64,000 bases of DNA from Sphingomonadaceae bacterium 3R27E2-A (GTDB lineage Bacteria; Pseudomonadota; Alphaproteobacteria; Sphingomonadales; Sphingomonadaceae): assembly GCA_005503165.1 (NCBI GenBank), contig SCNT01000007.1, positions 62,001-126,000 of the forward strand. The letters are read 5' to 3'. The notes under the pieces are model-generated. The model saw only the letters and a list, made by a program, of their open reading frames with translations. It made no database searches and had not been told where the DNA came from. Position numbers and translations under genes: made by a program. This document shows, one piece after another, positions 49,477-58,221 of the stretch (position 1 is the first letter of the stretch; every line of letters starts with the position of its first letter).

Positions 49477-50121
49477 CCCGCCGAGCGCATTCACCGTGAA
49501 CGCCAATATGCCCATGTTGAAGACGAACGCCGCCAGGCAGTGGCCGAGCGCCACGCGCCGCATATGCGCGCCGGTGACGCTGACGTCGGAGGTCTGGAAG
49601 GTCATGCCGAGCGTGAAGGCGAAATAAAGAAAGTCCCAATAATCGGGCTCTTGCGTGCCCGGCACATCGAGCCCGCGCTGGTCGCGATCCTTCACCTGCA
49701 GATAGAAGAGATGCGCATAATGGAGCGTGAACACCATGTTCGCGAAGATCCAGGCGAGCGCGAGCGTCGCGACGACCAGCACGACATCGCGGTGTCCGAG
49801 GCTGCCGGGATTGGCAATCAGCGCGCCGATGGTGAACAGGATGACCAGCGACAGAAGCGCCGAAATCGCGAGCAGCCCGGCGCGGTTGGCGTCGTTGGCC
49901 TCGGCATGGCGGCGCATCGTGTCGGCGTCCGACGAGAGCAAGGCAACGACCGAACCGAGGAACACGGCCGCCGCGATATCGAAGCCGAGCAGAAATGCGG
50001 TGCGCGGATCATAGCCGAAGGCCGATGCACCACCGCTCGCAACGACGAGCGCAACGGCGAAGATCAGGAAACGGATCGGCGCGATATGCCGTCCCGGCGC
50101 GAAGGCCTCAGGCCGCGGCAT
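49471..50121 (-). CDS. DUF1345 membrane protein
   Basis: The 216-residue protein has about five membrane segments and the DUF1345 pattern: ALLSSDADTMRRHAEANDAN, NMVFTLHYAHLFYLQVKDRD and PDYWDFLYFAFTLGMTFQTS with DVSVTG. Function is unknown. It overlaps the molybdenum oxidoreductase by 14 bases on the same strand and is convergent with mobA (six-base overlap). Confidence 0.85.
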   Translation of the reverse strand: MPRPEAFAPGRHIAPIRFLIFAVALVVASGGASAFGYDPRTAFLLGFDIAAAVFLGSVVALLSSDADTMRRHAEANDANRAGLLAISALLSLVILFTIGALIANPGSLGHRDVVLVVATLALAWIFANMVFTLHYAHLFYLQVKDRDQRGLDVPGTQEPDYWDFLYFAFTLGMTFQTSDVSVTGAHMRRVALGHCLAAFVFNMGILAFTVNALGGL

Positions 50122-52387
50122 CGCTCGCCACGACGCGCACGGGGATCGACTTGGCTGCCGGACAGCCGCTGATCCTGTCGTAGAAGGCCAGCGGCAACAG
50201 CGGGTTGAGCTCGGGATAATAGCCCGCGACCGAGCCGCGCGACATCGGATAGTCGATGATCGTCAGTCCCTCGACCCGCCGCGCGATACCATCGCAGCCG
50301 ATCGTTTCGAGCGCGATCTTCGCACCCGCTTCCAGTCCGCGGTCGGCGATGTCATCGGCGTTCATGAACAGGATCATCCGGTCGCCATACACGCCGCGAT
50401 AGCGGTCGTTGTAGCTGTAGATCGTCGTGTTGAACTGGTCGTGCGAGCGCACCGTGGCGAGCCGCAGCATCGCCGGATCGTTGACCGGCGCATTCACCGC
50501 GAGCCCCGGCAGCACCAGGAAATTGGCCTTGCCGTTCGGCGTTGCCCAGACGCGCCGCCGCGGCGGGATATCGAGGTGAAAGCCATGCGGCGCCGCGATG
50601 CGCTCGGCAAAGCCTTCGTAAAGCGCCGGATAGACCGCGGCGATCTTGTCGCGGATCAGGTCGTAATCTTCGATATAGCTCGCCCAATCGACCTTGCTAT
50701 GCGGCAGCGTCGCCATCGCCATGCGGCAGACGATCTCGGTCTCGGTCAGCAGGTCGTCGCTCGCCGGATCGAGCACCCCGCGCGAGGCGGTGACGTTCGA
50801 CATCGAATCCTCGATCGTCACGAACTGCTCGCCCTTCACGGTCTCGATCCGCTCCGACCGCGCGACGACCGGCAGGATCAGCGCTTCCTTGCCGTGCACC
50901 AGATGCCCGCGGTTGAGCTTGGTCGCTATGCCCACGGTCAGGTCGAGCTTGCGCATCGCCGCGTAAGAGCGATCGGTATCGGGCACCGCGCGCACGAAGT
51001 TGCCGCCAAGGCCGATGAAGACCTTCGCCGTCCCCGCCAGCATCGCCTCGACCGATTCCACCGTATGATGGCCATGCTCGCGCGGCGGTTCGAAGCCGAA
51101 GACGTCGCGGACCTTGTCGAGATAGGCCTGCCCCGGTTTCTCGTCGATCCCGACGGTGCGATCACCCTGCACGTTCGAATGGCCACGGATCGGCGAGATG
51201 CCCGCGCCGGGCTTGCCGAAATTGCCCTTGAGCAGCAGCAGGTTGGCGATCTGCTGGACGAGTTGCGACCCTTGCTGATGCTGGGTCACCCCCATGCCGT
51301 AGCAGATGATCGTCGCCTGCGACGCGATATAGATTTCGGCGCAGCGCCGGATCTGCGCCTTGTCGATCCCTGCCGCGGCGACGAGCTCGGGCCAGCCCTG
51401 CGCCTCGACATCGGCCTTTAGCGCGGCAAAGCCTTCGGTGTGCTCGGCGATGAACTCCTGGTCGAGTACGGTCTCGCCCGCTGCCTCGCGCTCGAACAGG
51501 ACCTTCATCATCCCCTTCAGGAGCGCGAGGTCGCCGCCGGTCCTGATATGCACGAACTCGCTGGTGATCGCCGTCGAGCCGAAGGTCGCCATCTGGACGA
51601 TGTCCTGCGGCTCGGTGAACCGGATCAGCGCGCGTTCGGGCATAGGATTGACCGCGACGATCGGCACCCCACGTTTGCGCGCCTCGACGAGGGGCGTCAT
51701 CATCCGCGGCGCATTGGTCCCGGCGTTGTGGCCGATCAGGAAGATCGCCTCGGCATGCTCGAAATCGTCGAGGATCACCGTGCCCTTCCCGATACCGATC
51801 GAATGCGGCAGCCCGCGGCTCGTCGGCTCGTGGCACATGTTCGAACAATCGGGGAAATTGTTGGTGCCGAACTCGCGCACGAAGATCGAATAGAGGAAGG
51901 CGGTCTCGTTCGCGGTGCGGCCCGAGGTGTAGAACTCGGCCTGGTCCGGGTCCTCGAGCGCGCTGAGGTGCCGGCCGATCAGAGCGAAAGCATCGTCCCA
52001 GCTCACCGGAACATAATGATCCCTGGCGGCATCGTAGCGCATCGGCTCGGTCAGCCGGCCCTGCATCTCGAGCCAATAGTCCGACTGTTCCATCAGCTCG
52101 CTGACGCTGTGCTTGGCGAAAAACTCGCGCGTCACGCGGAACTTCGTCGCCTCATGCGCCAGCGCTTTCGCGCCATTCTCGCAGAATTCGAGCTTCCTGG
52201 TGCATGTCGCGTCGGGAAAGGCGCAACTCGGGCATTTGAAGCCGCCGGGCTGGTTCATCGACAGGAGCGCGCGCGATCCCTTGCCGACCACGCTCTGCTC
52301 CATCAGCACTTTCGCGGTCGCCGCGGCGGCGCCCCAACCGCCCGCGGGACTCCTGTACGGCTTATATTTCGATGACCCGTCCGCCAT
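50108..52387 (-). CDS. Molybdopterin oxidoreductase, FdhF/YdeP family
   Basis: The 759-residue protein has the YdeP-type N-terminus with NQPGGFKCPSCAFPD and a second cysteine group (CTRKLEFCENGAKA), YTSGRTANETAFLYSIFVRE, SNMCHEPTSRGLPHSIGIGK, GHNAGTNAPRMMTPL and the C-terminal molybdopterin domain with FMNADDIADRGLEAGAKIAL. It is related to formate dehydrogenase H but has no selenocysteine, and its substrate is not known. fdhD and mobA nearby fit its maturation. Confidence 0.92.
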   Translation of the reverse strand: MADGSSKYKPYRSPAGGWGAAAATAKVLMEQSVVGKGSRALLSMNQPGGFKCPSCAFPDATCTRKLEFCENGAKALAHEATKFRVTREFFAKHSVSELMEQSDYWLEMQGRLTEPMRYDAARDHYVPVSWDDAFALIGRHLSALEDPDQAEFYTSGRTANETAFLYSIFVREFGTNNFPDCSNMCHEPTSRGLPHSIGIGKGTVILDDFEHAEAIFLIGHNAGTNAPRMMTPLVEARKRGVPIVAVNPMPERALIRFTEPQDIVQMATFGSTAITSEFVHIRTGGDLALLKGMMKVLFEREAAGETVLDQEFIAEHTEGFAALKADVEAQGWPELVAAAGIDKAQIRRCAEIYIASQATIICYGMGVTQHQQGSQLVQQIANLLLLKGNFGKPGAGISPIRGHSNVQGDRTVGIDEKPGQAYLDKVRDVFGFEPPREHGHHTVESVEAMLAGTAKVFIGLGGNFVRAVPDTDRSYAAMRKLDLTVGIATKLNRGHLVHGKEALILPVVARSERIETVKGEQFVTIEDSMSNVTASRGVLDPASDDLLTETEIVCRMAMATLPHSKVDWASYIEDYDLIRDKIAAVYPALYEGFAERIAAPHGFHLDIPPRRRVWATPNGKANFLVLPGLAVNAPVNDPAMLRLATVRSHDQFNTTIYSYNDRYRGVYGDRMILFMNADDIADRGLEAGAKIALETIGCDGIARRVEGLTIIDYPMSRGSVAGYYPELNPLLPLAFYDRISGCPAAKSIPVRVVASDAAA

Positions 52388-52424
52388 GATCGCGCCAGCC
52401 TAGACCAAATCGCGGCGCGTGTAT

Positions 52425-54056
52425 CTATCGCGATGCGGGTGCCAGTTCGAAGACCTGCACCTCCGGCCCCGACCGCTCACCGGGGGCAGGCTTCACCACC
52501 AGGCGCAACGTTCCGCCGCGCAGCAGATGGTCGTAACGCACCAGCTCTTCCCGATAACCGACGGGATCGGCGCGGTAGCGCAGATGGTTGGTGACGACCG
52601 CATAATCGGCGCGGCAGCTTTCGATCCGCGCCATCGCGACATGGCCGACGTCGACGACCGCCGCCCGACCACGGGCCCGCTCGACTTTCGAATTGCTGAC
52701 CCGACCGGCGAGCAGGTCGCGCACCTCGACGCAGCCTGCCAATCCCATCGGAAAGCGCAGCGCAAAGGGATCGCCGAGCAGATCGAAGGCGGCATGTTCG
52801 ATGAGTATGCTGCTCCCCGGCCGGGCATGCGTGCGGAGCCAGGCCGAAGCGATCTGGCGCGTGTCGTGGCTGCGCTCGGTCGCTTCGCTGCGCGCGGTGC
52901 CGATCATCGGTGCCAGCAGCAGAGCCAGCGCGAGAGGCAGGGCCGCGTTCCGCAGCCGGAGCGCGCGAAACAGGTCGGCCAGCCCGCACAGCGCGCGCGC
53001 GAAAGAAACGGCGACAAAGGGAAGCAACGGCACGATCCAGCGTTCCCAGCGCAGCGACTGCGCGCAGATCATCGTGGCGAACAATAAGCCGAAGGGCAGG
53101 ATGACGATGCTCCACCGTCGCGCATTGCCCGCGCCCCAGCCCGTCCCTAGCGCGGCCAACGCCAGCCCGGCGATGCCCAGCGACGACAGCAGCGGGCCCG
53201 CGACATACCAGCGAAGATTGCCGAAAAACCCCTCCCCGGTCGCGCCGGGATGCAACGGCCGCGCCTCGCCCGACAGATTCTGCACCACCGTCGCATGGTC
53301 GAGCAGCAGATAGGGCGAGACGACGATCAGCGTGAGCCCCGCCGAGGCCATCAGCCACAAGGGGCCGAGCAAGTCGCGGTCGCCCTCGGCGCGGCGCCCG
53401 GCCCAGGCGCATAGCGCGGTCACACCTACCGCCGCCGCGGGCCATTTGGTCGCACAGGCAAGCCCCGCGCACATCCCGGCGACCAGATAGTCGCGCCGCC
53501 GCCCGCCCTCGGCGATCGTCAGCGCCGCCTGCGCGCCGAGCAGGATGAAGACGCTCGCCTGCACGTCGGTGCGAATGATCTGCGAATATTCGACATGCAC
53601 CGGATTGACCGCCAGCACCGCCGCCGCGACCAGCCCTACCCTCGCCCCGCCCAGCCGCTTTCCGAGCTGGAACGTCAGCCAGACGCACAACAATCCGCAC
53701 GCGACGATCATCAACCGCGCGGGCAGGAACAATATGCCTGGGTCGGCATAGACCGCCGCGGCGAGCGCATCGGCATCGGCGTAGTGCCCCGTCGCGATAC
53801 CGATCCCGGCGACGCCCGCAATGACCAGCACCAGCGAATAGAGCGTCGTCGTCCCCGGATGCCCGAACCAGCCCGGGTTTAGGCTTTGCTTTTCAAGCAT
53901 CTCGAGCGCGGTCGTCACGAACAGCGCCTCGTCGGGATCGTTGAGCGCGGGCAGCCCGAAACCCACGCCGTCGAGCCGCAATCCAAGCGCGGCAAACAGG
54001 ATTGCGAGCAGCGCCGCGCCTTCGAGCCAGCGCCGTCGGGAAGCGGAGGCCGCCAT
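52425..54056 (-). CDS. GT39-type membrane glycosyltransferase
   Basis: The start is ATG 54056, one base after the methyltransferase stop; 543 residues. It has 10-12 predicted membrane helices in the first 420 residues, the acidic first-loop motif LNDPDEALFVTTALEML near residue 38, and a soluble C-terminal domain. This fits the PMT/ArnT-like family that transfers sugars from polyprenyl phosphate in the periplasm. It is the last gene of the polysaccharide operon. Donor and acceptor are unknown. Confidence 0.82.
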   Translation of the reverse strand: MAASASRRRWLEGAALLAILFAALGLRLDGVGFGLPALNDPDEALFVTTALEMLEKQSLNPGWFGHPGTTTLYSLVLVIAGVAGIGIATGHYADADALAAAVYADPGILFLPARLMIVACGLLCVWLTFQLGKRLGGARVGLVAAAVLAVNPVHVEYSQIIRTDVQASVFILLGAQAALTIAEGGRRRDYLVAGMCAGLACATKWPAAAVGVTALCAWAGRRAEGDRDLLGPLWLMASAGLTLIVVSPYLLLDHATVVQNLSGEARPLHPGATGEGFFGNLRWYVAGPLLSSLGIAGLALAALGTGWGAGNARRWSIVILPFGLLFATMICAQSLRWERWIVPLLPFVAVSFARALCGLADLFRALRLRNAALPLALALLLAPMIGTARSEATERSHDTRQIASAWLRTHARPGSSILIEHAAFDLLGDPFALRFPMGLAGCVEVRDLLAGRVSNSKVERARGRAAVVDVGHVAMARIESCRADYAVVTNHLRYRADPVGYREELVRYDHLLRGGTLRLVVKPAPGERSGPEVQVFELAPASR

Positions 54057-54057
54057 C

Positions 54058-54972
54058 TCAGTCGGCGCTGGCGAGCGTGAGCATATTGCCGAGCCGGAGC
54101 CCGACCGGCCAGCGCGGCAACGGCAGCCGTACCTCGCGCAGCCCCGCCGCCTGCAACGCCTGCCGCCCGAGGAAATCGACCGGAAAGACGTTGCGGCTGC
54201 GCTTGACGCGGACCGTGCCATAGCCCGCCTGCCGCAATTGGCGCCCGATCGTGCGCGGATTGTAGAGCTGCGGATGCTGGAGGCAGAAGACCGGCCAGCG
54301 GCGGCCGAGCAGGCGGCGCATCGCCGAGCGCTCGTTGTGCGTGACGATCATCAGCACGCCGCCCTGCCGCAGCTTCGCGCGCACCGCACGCAACATCGGC
54401 GCGGGGTCGAGCAGATGGTCGAGCACATGGACCATCGCGGCGAGGCTGACCGACGCATCGGGCACAGCCGACAGGTCGGTCATGTCGGGCTGGATCGTCG
54501 CCGGCATCGCGCCGACCGCGCGGCGCAGGTCGGCGTGCACCGCGCGATTGGGCTCGAACAGCCAGAAATGGCGAAAGCGCCCGCGCCGCGCCGCTTCGCG
54601 TGCCAGATGGCCGACGTCGGGGCCGATCTCCAGATAGGCCCCGCCGGCGACCACCGACGGCGCGGCATCGTCATAATAGCCGCGCTGGGTCGCGACGATC
54701 GCGTTTTCGGGGACCACGGCCATGTTCGGCAACATCGCCGAATAAAGCTCGCTCAGCTGGCGCTCGTCGAAAAAATCGCGGTTGTAAAGCTGCTCGCAAT
54801 GCGCGCAGCGATGATAGGTGAAAAAACGCCGTTCCTGGTCGATCCCGTACCAATAGGGATGGAGTTCGCGGAACGAGCAGGTCTCGGCGCGCGGGTCGCT
54901 CGCGACTTCAGCACGCGCCTCATGCGATCCGCAGAGCGGACAGGCGCGGTCCCGAAGGGCTGGCGCGCTCAT
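54058..54972 (-). CDS. Class I SAM-dependent methyltransferase with N-terminal zinc-finger-like motif
   Basis: The start is ATG 54972 in an ATGA overlap with gtrA; 304 residues. Two Cys pairs (ACPLCGSHEA and HRCAHCEQLYNRD) form a likely zinc site, then a Rossmann methyltransferase domain: AYLEIGPDVGHLAREAARRG (SAM motif I), SLAAMVHVLDHLLDPAPMLR and LRQGGVLMIVTHNE. The combination is that of sugar C- or O-methyltransferases in polysaccharide clusters. The substrate is probably a nucleotide sugar or glycan. Confidence 0.83.
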   Translation of the reverse strand: MSAPALRDRACPLCGSHEARAEVASDPRAETCSFRELHPYWYGIDQERRFFTYHRCAHCEQLYNRDFFDERQLSELYSAMLPNMAVVPENAIVATQRGYYDDAAPSVVAGGAYLEIGPDVGHLAREAARRGRFRHFWLFEPNRAVHADLRRAVGAMPATIQPDMTDLSAVPDASVSLAAMVHVLDHLLDPAPMLRAVRAKLRQGGVLMIVTHNERSAMRRLLGRRWPVFCLQHPQLYNPRTIGRQLRQAGYGTVRVKRSRNVFPVDFLGRQALQAAGLREVRLPLPRWPVGLRLGNMLTLASAD

Positions 54973-55391
54973 CGCGCGCCATGGTCCCGAAACGTGACGC
55001 GGCTGTGCCAGAACCAGCTGCCGACGATCAGCACGAGGGTGAAGCCGATCTGCGCGATCGCCGGAGGCACGCCGCCCAGCTCGACGAGCAGGGGCAGCGC
55101 CGCCCAATTGGCGGCATAATTGACGGCATAGAAGCTCGAAAAAGTGCCGAATTCACGAAGCAGGTCGCCGCGCGTGCGGAACACGCCGAGCTTGTAGGTC
55201 GCGAACGCGAAGCACAGGCAGACGATCTGCGCCACGCCCAGCGCGACGAGATAATGGGTGCGGAATCCGGGCACCGCCCACAGCAGCAGAGGGTAGAAGG
55301 CGAGCCCGAAAGCCGTATTGAGCGCCCCCGCCGCCAGGAAGCGCAGCGGCTTGCCCAGGCGGAGGAAGCGAACCGTCATGATCTGGTTCAT
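54969..55391 (-). CDS. GtrA-family membrane protein
   Basis: The 140-residue protein has four membrane helices and the GtrA pattern: LRFLAAGALNTAFGLAFYPL, FAFATYKLGVFRTRG, FYAVNYAANWAALPLLVELG and QIGFTLVLIVGSWFWHSRVTF. GtrA proteins are thought to flip polyprenyl-linked sugars made by GtrB-type GT2 enzymes, such as the one at 59519-60502. It overlaps both neighbours by four bases. Confidence 0.9.
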   Translation of the reverse strand: MNQIMTVRFLRLGKPLRFLAAGALNTAFGLAFYPLLLWAVPGFRTHYLVALGVAQIVCLCFAFATYKLGVFRTRGDLLREFGTFSSFYAVNYAANWAALPLLVELGGVPPAIAQIGFTLVLIVGSWFWHSRVTFRDHGAR

Positions 55392-57211
55392 GCCTCGTCC
55401 ATCAGCGCGATGCGCATGTTCGCCGCAAGCGTCTCGCGCGGCAGGAAGGGCGACAGATCCTCGAGCGCGGGCGAGGTGATCCGCCCGTCGGGATGCTGCT
55501 TGGCGCCGAGCTTGGGCGCGAAGCCGACATGCTCGTCGACCATGATCTCGCAGAAGGCCGGGCCGTCCGTGGCGAGCGTCGCCGCGATGGCATCGGCGAG
55601 GTCGGCATGGCTTGCGGCGTGCGTGTAGGCAAAGCCAAAGGCGGTCGCGATCTTCGAAAAATCGGGGAAGGTGACGCTGCTCTTCGGCCCGCCGCCTACC
55701 TCGACGCCGTTGAAGAAATTTCGCTGGGTCTGGAAGATCGAGACATAGCCGCTGTTGTTGATCAGGATGACCTTCACGGGAAGGTTGTAGCCCGCGATCG
55801 TCTGCATCTCCTGCAGGTTCATCATGATGCTGCCGTCGCCCGCGATCGCGACAACGCGCCGACAGCCCCTGGTCGCTGCGCTGACGCCGATCGCCGCAGG
55901 CAAATCATATCCCATCGTCGCGCAGCCCGAATTGGTCCACAGCCGCTGGCCGCGCCTGAGCTGCGCCGCCTGGAAACCGACGACGCAGGCGGAGCCATTA
56001 CCGGTAACGACGATGTCGTCCTCGCCGAGCTGCGCAAAGAGTTCGTCCATCGCGACATAGGGATGCACCAGCACGTCATGGTCGCGATACTCGGGCAGCA
56101 CTGCGGGAAAAGCCGCGACGCGCCCGCGCGCCCAGCCCAGCCACTCGCGTTGTGCGTCGCTTGGCCCGGCATAAGGCTGCGCGAGCAGCGCCGGGATCAG
56201 CTCGGCGAGGTCGGCGGTCACCGGCATGTCGGGGACGACGGTCGGCTTGGCGAGTTCGACCGGATCGATATCGACCCAGATCTTGTATGCCTCACGCGCG
56301 AAGCTCTTCCAGTTGTAGCTCACCTGGCGGATGTTGAGCCGGCTCCCCAGCACGAGCAGCAGGTCGGCGCTCTGCGTCACCATATTGCCCCCGCGGTCGC
56401 CGACGGTGCCGGGCTTGCCGCAGTTGAGCGGGTGGTCGGTCCAAAGCGCATCATGCGCGTTCCAGCCGGTCACGACGGGCACACCCAGCCGTTCGATCAG
56501 CGCCAGGAACTCGGCATGCGCGCCGCTGAGCCGTACCCCGCTGCCCGCGAACACCACCGGGCGCTCGGCCTTGGCGATGCGCGCCAATATCTCCGCCGCC
56601 ACGGCATCGAGGTCGCCGCGCTTCCACGGCTCGTCGAGTTCGGCGGGGTCGAATCCCGGCAGCATATCCTCGGGGTCGACCTTTGCGGCCTGCACGTCGA
56701 GCGGTATGTCGAGCCACACCGGCCCCGGCCGACCGCTCGTCGCGAGATACAGCGCCTTTTCGAGGTGATAGCGGATCGAGCGCGGATCGGTGACCATGTG
56801 GACATATTTGGTGATCGGCCGCACCAGTTCCTCGATGTCGAGTTCCTGATCGCCATATTGGCGCAGCGGCAGCCCGGTGTGCCGCACCGTCGTTTCGGTT
56901 TTCACCTGCCCCGAAATCACCAGCATTCCGATCGAGTCGACATAGGCGCCATAGACACCGGTGATCGCGTTGGTGCCGCCAGGCCCCGAGGTGACATTGA
57001 CCACCGCGAGCCGGTTGGTCAGCCGGTAATAGGCCTCGGCCGCCATCGACAGCGCCTGCTCGTGATGCGTGAAGGTCGTCGTCAGCGCGGGATGCGTGCC
57101 GAGCGAATGGTTGAGGTGCATCGCGCCCCCGCCGGTCAGCATGAACACATCGGCGATGCCGCGGTCGGCGAGGAACCGGGCGACCCAGTCGGAAAGCTTG
57201 ATCTGGCTCAT
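55388..57211 (-). CDS. ThDP-dependent enzyme of the acetolactate synthase family
   Basis: ATG 57211 is in an ATGA overlap with the epimerase stop; 607 residues. The N-terminal domain has TFTHHEQALSMAAEAYYRL with the catalytic Glu, the central domain has PVVFAGSGVRLSGAHAEFLA, and the C-terminal ThDP motif is GDGSIMMNLQEMQTIAGYNL with ILINNSGYVSIFQTQ. Such enzymes in polysaccharide clusters can attach a two-carbon unit to a keto sugar (YerE of Yersinia) or act on pyruvate. There is no small regulatory subunit gene, so housekeeping acetolactate synthase is unlikely. Confidence 0.87.
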   Translation of the reverse strand: MSQIKLSDWVARFLADRGIADVFMLTGGGAMHLNHSLGTHPALTTTFTHHEQALSMAAEAYYRLTNRLAVVNVTSGPGGTNAITGVYGAYVDSIGMLVISGQVKTETTVRHTGLPLRQYGDQELDIEELVRPITKYVHMVTDPRSIRYHLEKALYLATSGRPGPVWLDIPLDVQAAKVDPEDMLPGFDPAELDEPWKRGDLDAVAAEILARIAKAERPVVFAGSGVRLSGAHAEFLALIERLGVPVVTGWNAHDALWTDHPLNCGKPGTVGDRGGNMVTQSADLLLVLGSRLNIRQVSYNWKSFAREAYKIWVDIDPVELAKPTVVPDMPVTADLAELIPALLAQPYAGPSDAQREWLGWARGRVAAFPAVLPEYRDHDVLVHPYVAMDELFAQLGEDDIVVTGNGSACVVGFQAAQLRRGQRLWTNSGCATMGYDLPAAIGVSAATRGCRRVVAIAGDGSIMMNLQEMQTIAGYNLPVKVILINNSGYVSIFQTQRNFFNGVEVGGGPKSSVTFPDFSKIATAFGFAYTHAASHADLADAIAATLATDGPAFCEIMVDEHVGFAPKLGAKQHPDGRITSPALEDLSPFLPRETLAANMRIALMDEA

Positions 57212-58221
57212 GTTTTCCATCCGTTGAAGATTGCGGTGCGGCGGATTGCCGTATCGAGGGAGACGGTCGGCGCGACGCCGAGTTGTCCGCGGACGAGCGC
57301 GGTCGAGGGGATGTAGCGGCCGGGGTTCCACCCCGCGTCCGCGCGCCCCAGCACCTCGACCCCCGGCCCGCCGAGCAACGCGGCGGTACGGCGCGCGAGA
57401 TCGGCGACCGACACCGCCTCCTCGGACCCCATGTTCCACGTCGCGCCCCGCGGCGCGCGCAGCAGCATCAGCCACAGCCAGGCGGCGAGGTCGGCCGCGT
57501 AGAGATAGGAGCGCACCGCGGTCCCCGCACTGTCGATGCGGATCGGGCGCCCCGCCATCGCGTCGCGGATGAAATTGCCCGCGGCGAAATGGATGTCGAG
57601 CGACAGCAAGGGGCCGAGCAAGGCGAAAATGCGCGACGTCACGACGTCAAGCCCGAACTGCTTGCCATAGATGCCGCAGAGCAGTTCGGCGGCGCGCTTG
57701 CCCTCGCCATAAGCCGATTTCGGGTCGCGCGGATCCGGGCCGCCGGACCAGTCCTCATCGACGTGCGTCACATCCCAGGGCTGCGCGCCATAGACCGCGC
57801 CCGAACTCAGGAAGAGCATCCGCCGCGCCCCGCGCGCGACTGCCAGATCGAGCGCATTGCGCGTGCCGGTGACGATCGTGTCGAACATGCGGCGCGGGTC
57901 CTCGGCGTTAAGGTGGGCGCTGGCGTCGGTCGCGGCGTGAATGACGTGCGTGAAGCCTCCCGGCGGCGCGACGAAGTCGCAGACATCGCCCGCAACGAAC
58001 TGGAATCGCTCGGCGAGGTGCGGCGCCTTTGCAGCGAAAGCAGCGGGATCGCGGCTCAGGATCAGCACCTCGGCATCGCAGTCCGACACCGCCAGCGCCT
58101 CGAGCATCCAGCGCCCGATGAAGCCCGTCCCACCGGTCATGAGAATACGCGCGCCGTTCAGCCCCGCCCAGTGCGGCGCAAGCTGGCGGTCGATCGCGGA
58201 AAGGTCTTCGGCGAGGATCAT
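57208..58221 (-). CDS. NAD-dependent sugar epimerase/dehydratase
   Basis: The start is ATG 58221 (ATGA overlap with the GT87 gene); 337 residues. It is an extended SDR with ILMTGGTGFIGRWMLEALAV, HVIHAATDASAHLNAEDPRR, FLSSGAVYGAQPWDVTHVDE and the catalytic Tyr-Lys in SAYGEGKRAAELL, then NFIRDAMAGRPIRID. It modifies a nucleotide-linked sugar, possibly providing the keto or epimerised sugar for the ThDP enzyme encoded next. The precise reaction is not readable. Confidence 0.88.
   Translation of the reverse strand: MILAEDLSAIDRQLAPHWAGLNGARILMTGGTGFIGRWMLEALAVSDCDAEVLILSRDPAAFAAKAPHLAERFQFVAGDVCDFVAPPGGFTHVIHAATDASAHLNAEDPRRMFDTIVTGTRNALDLAVARGARRMLFLSSGAVYGAQPWDVTHVDEDWSGGPDPRDPKSAYGEGKRAAELLCGIYGKQFGLDVVTSRIFALLGPLLSLDIHFAAGNFIRDAMAGRPIRIDSAGTAVRSYLYAADLAAWLWLMLLRAPRGATWNMGSEEAVSVADLARRTAALLGGPGVEVLGRADAGWNPGRYIPSTALVRGQLGVAPTVSLDTAIRRTAIFNGWKT

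Noticed and set aside
56953-56966. GACACCGGTGAT, similar to the LacI-type operator, inside the ThDP enzyme gene
   Set aside because: It is within coding sequence of an unrelated operon and is likely a chance match; it also warns against over-reading the uxaA internal site.
55388-57211. Housekeeping acetolactate synthase (ilvB)
   Set aside because: There is no ilvN/ilvH partner and the gene lies within a polysaccharide operon.
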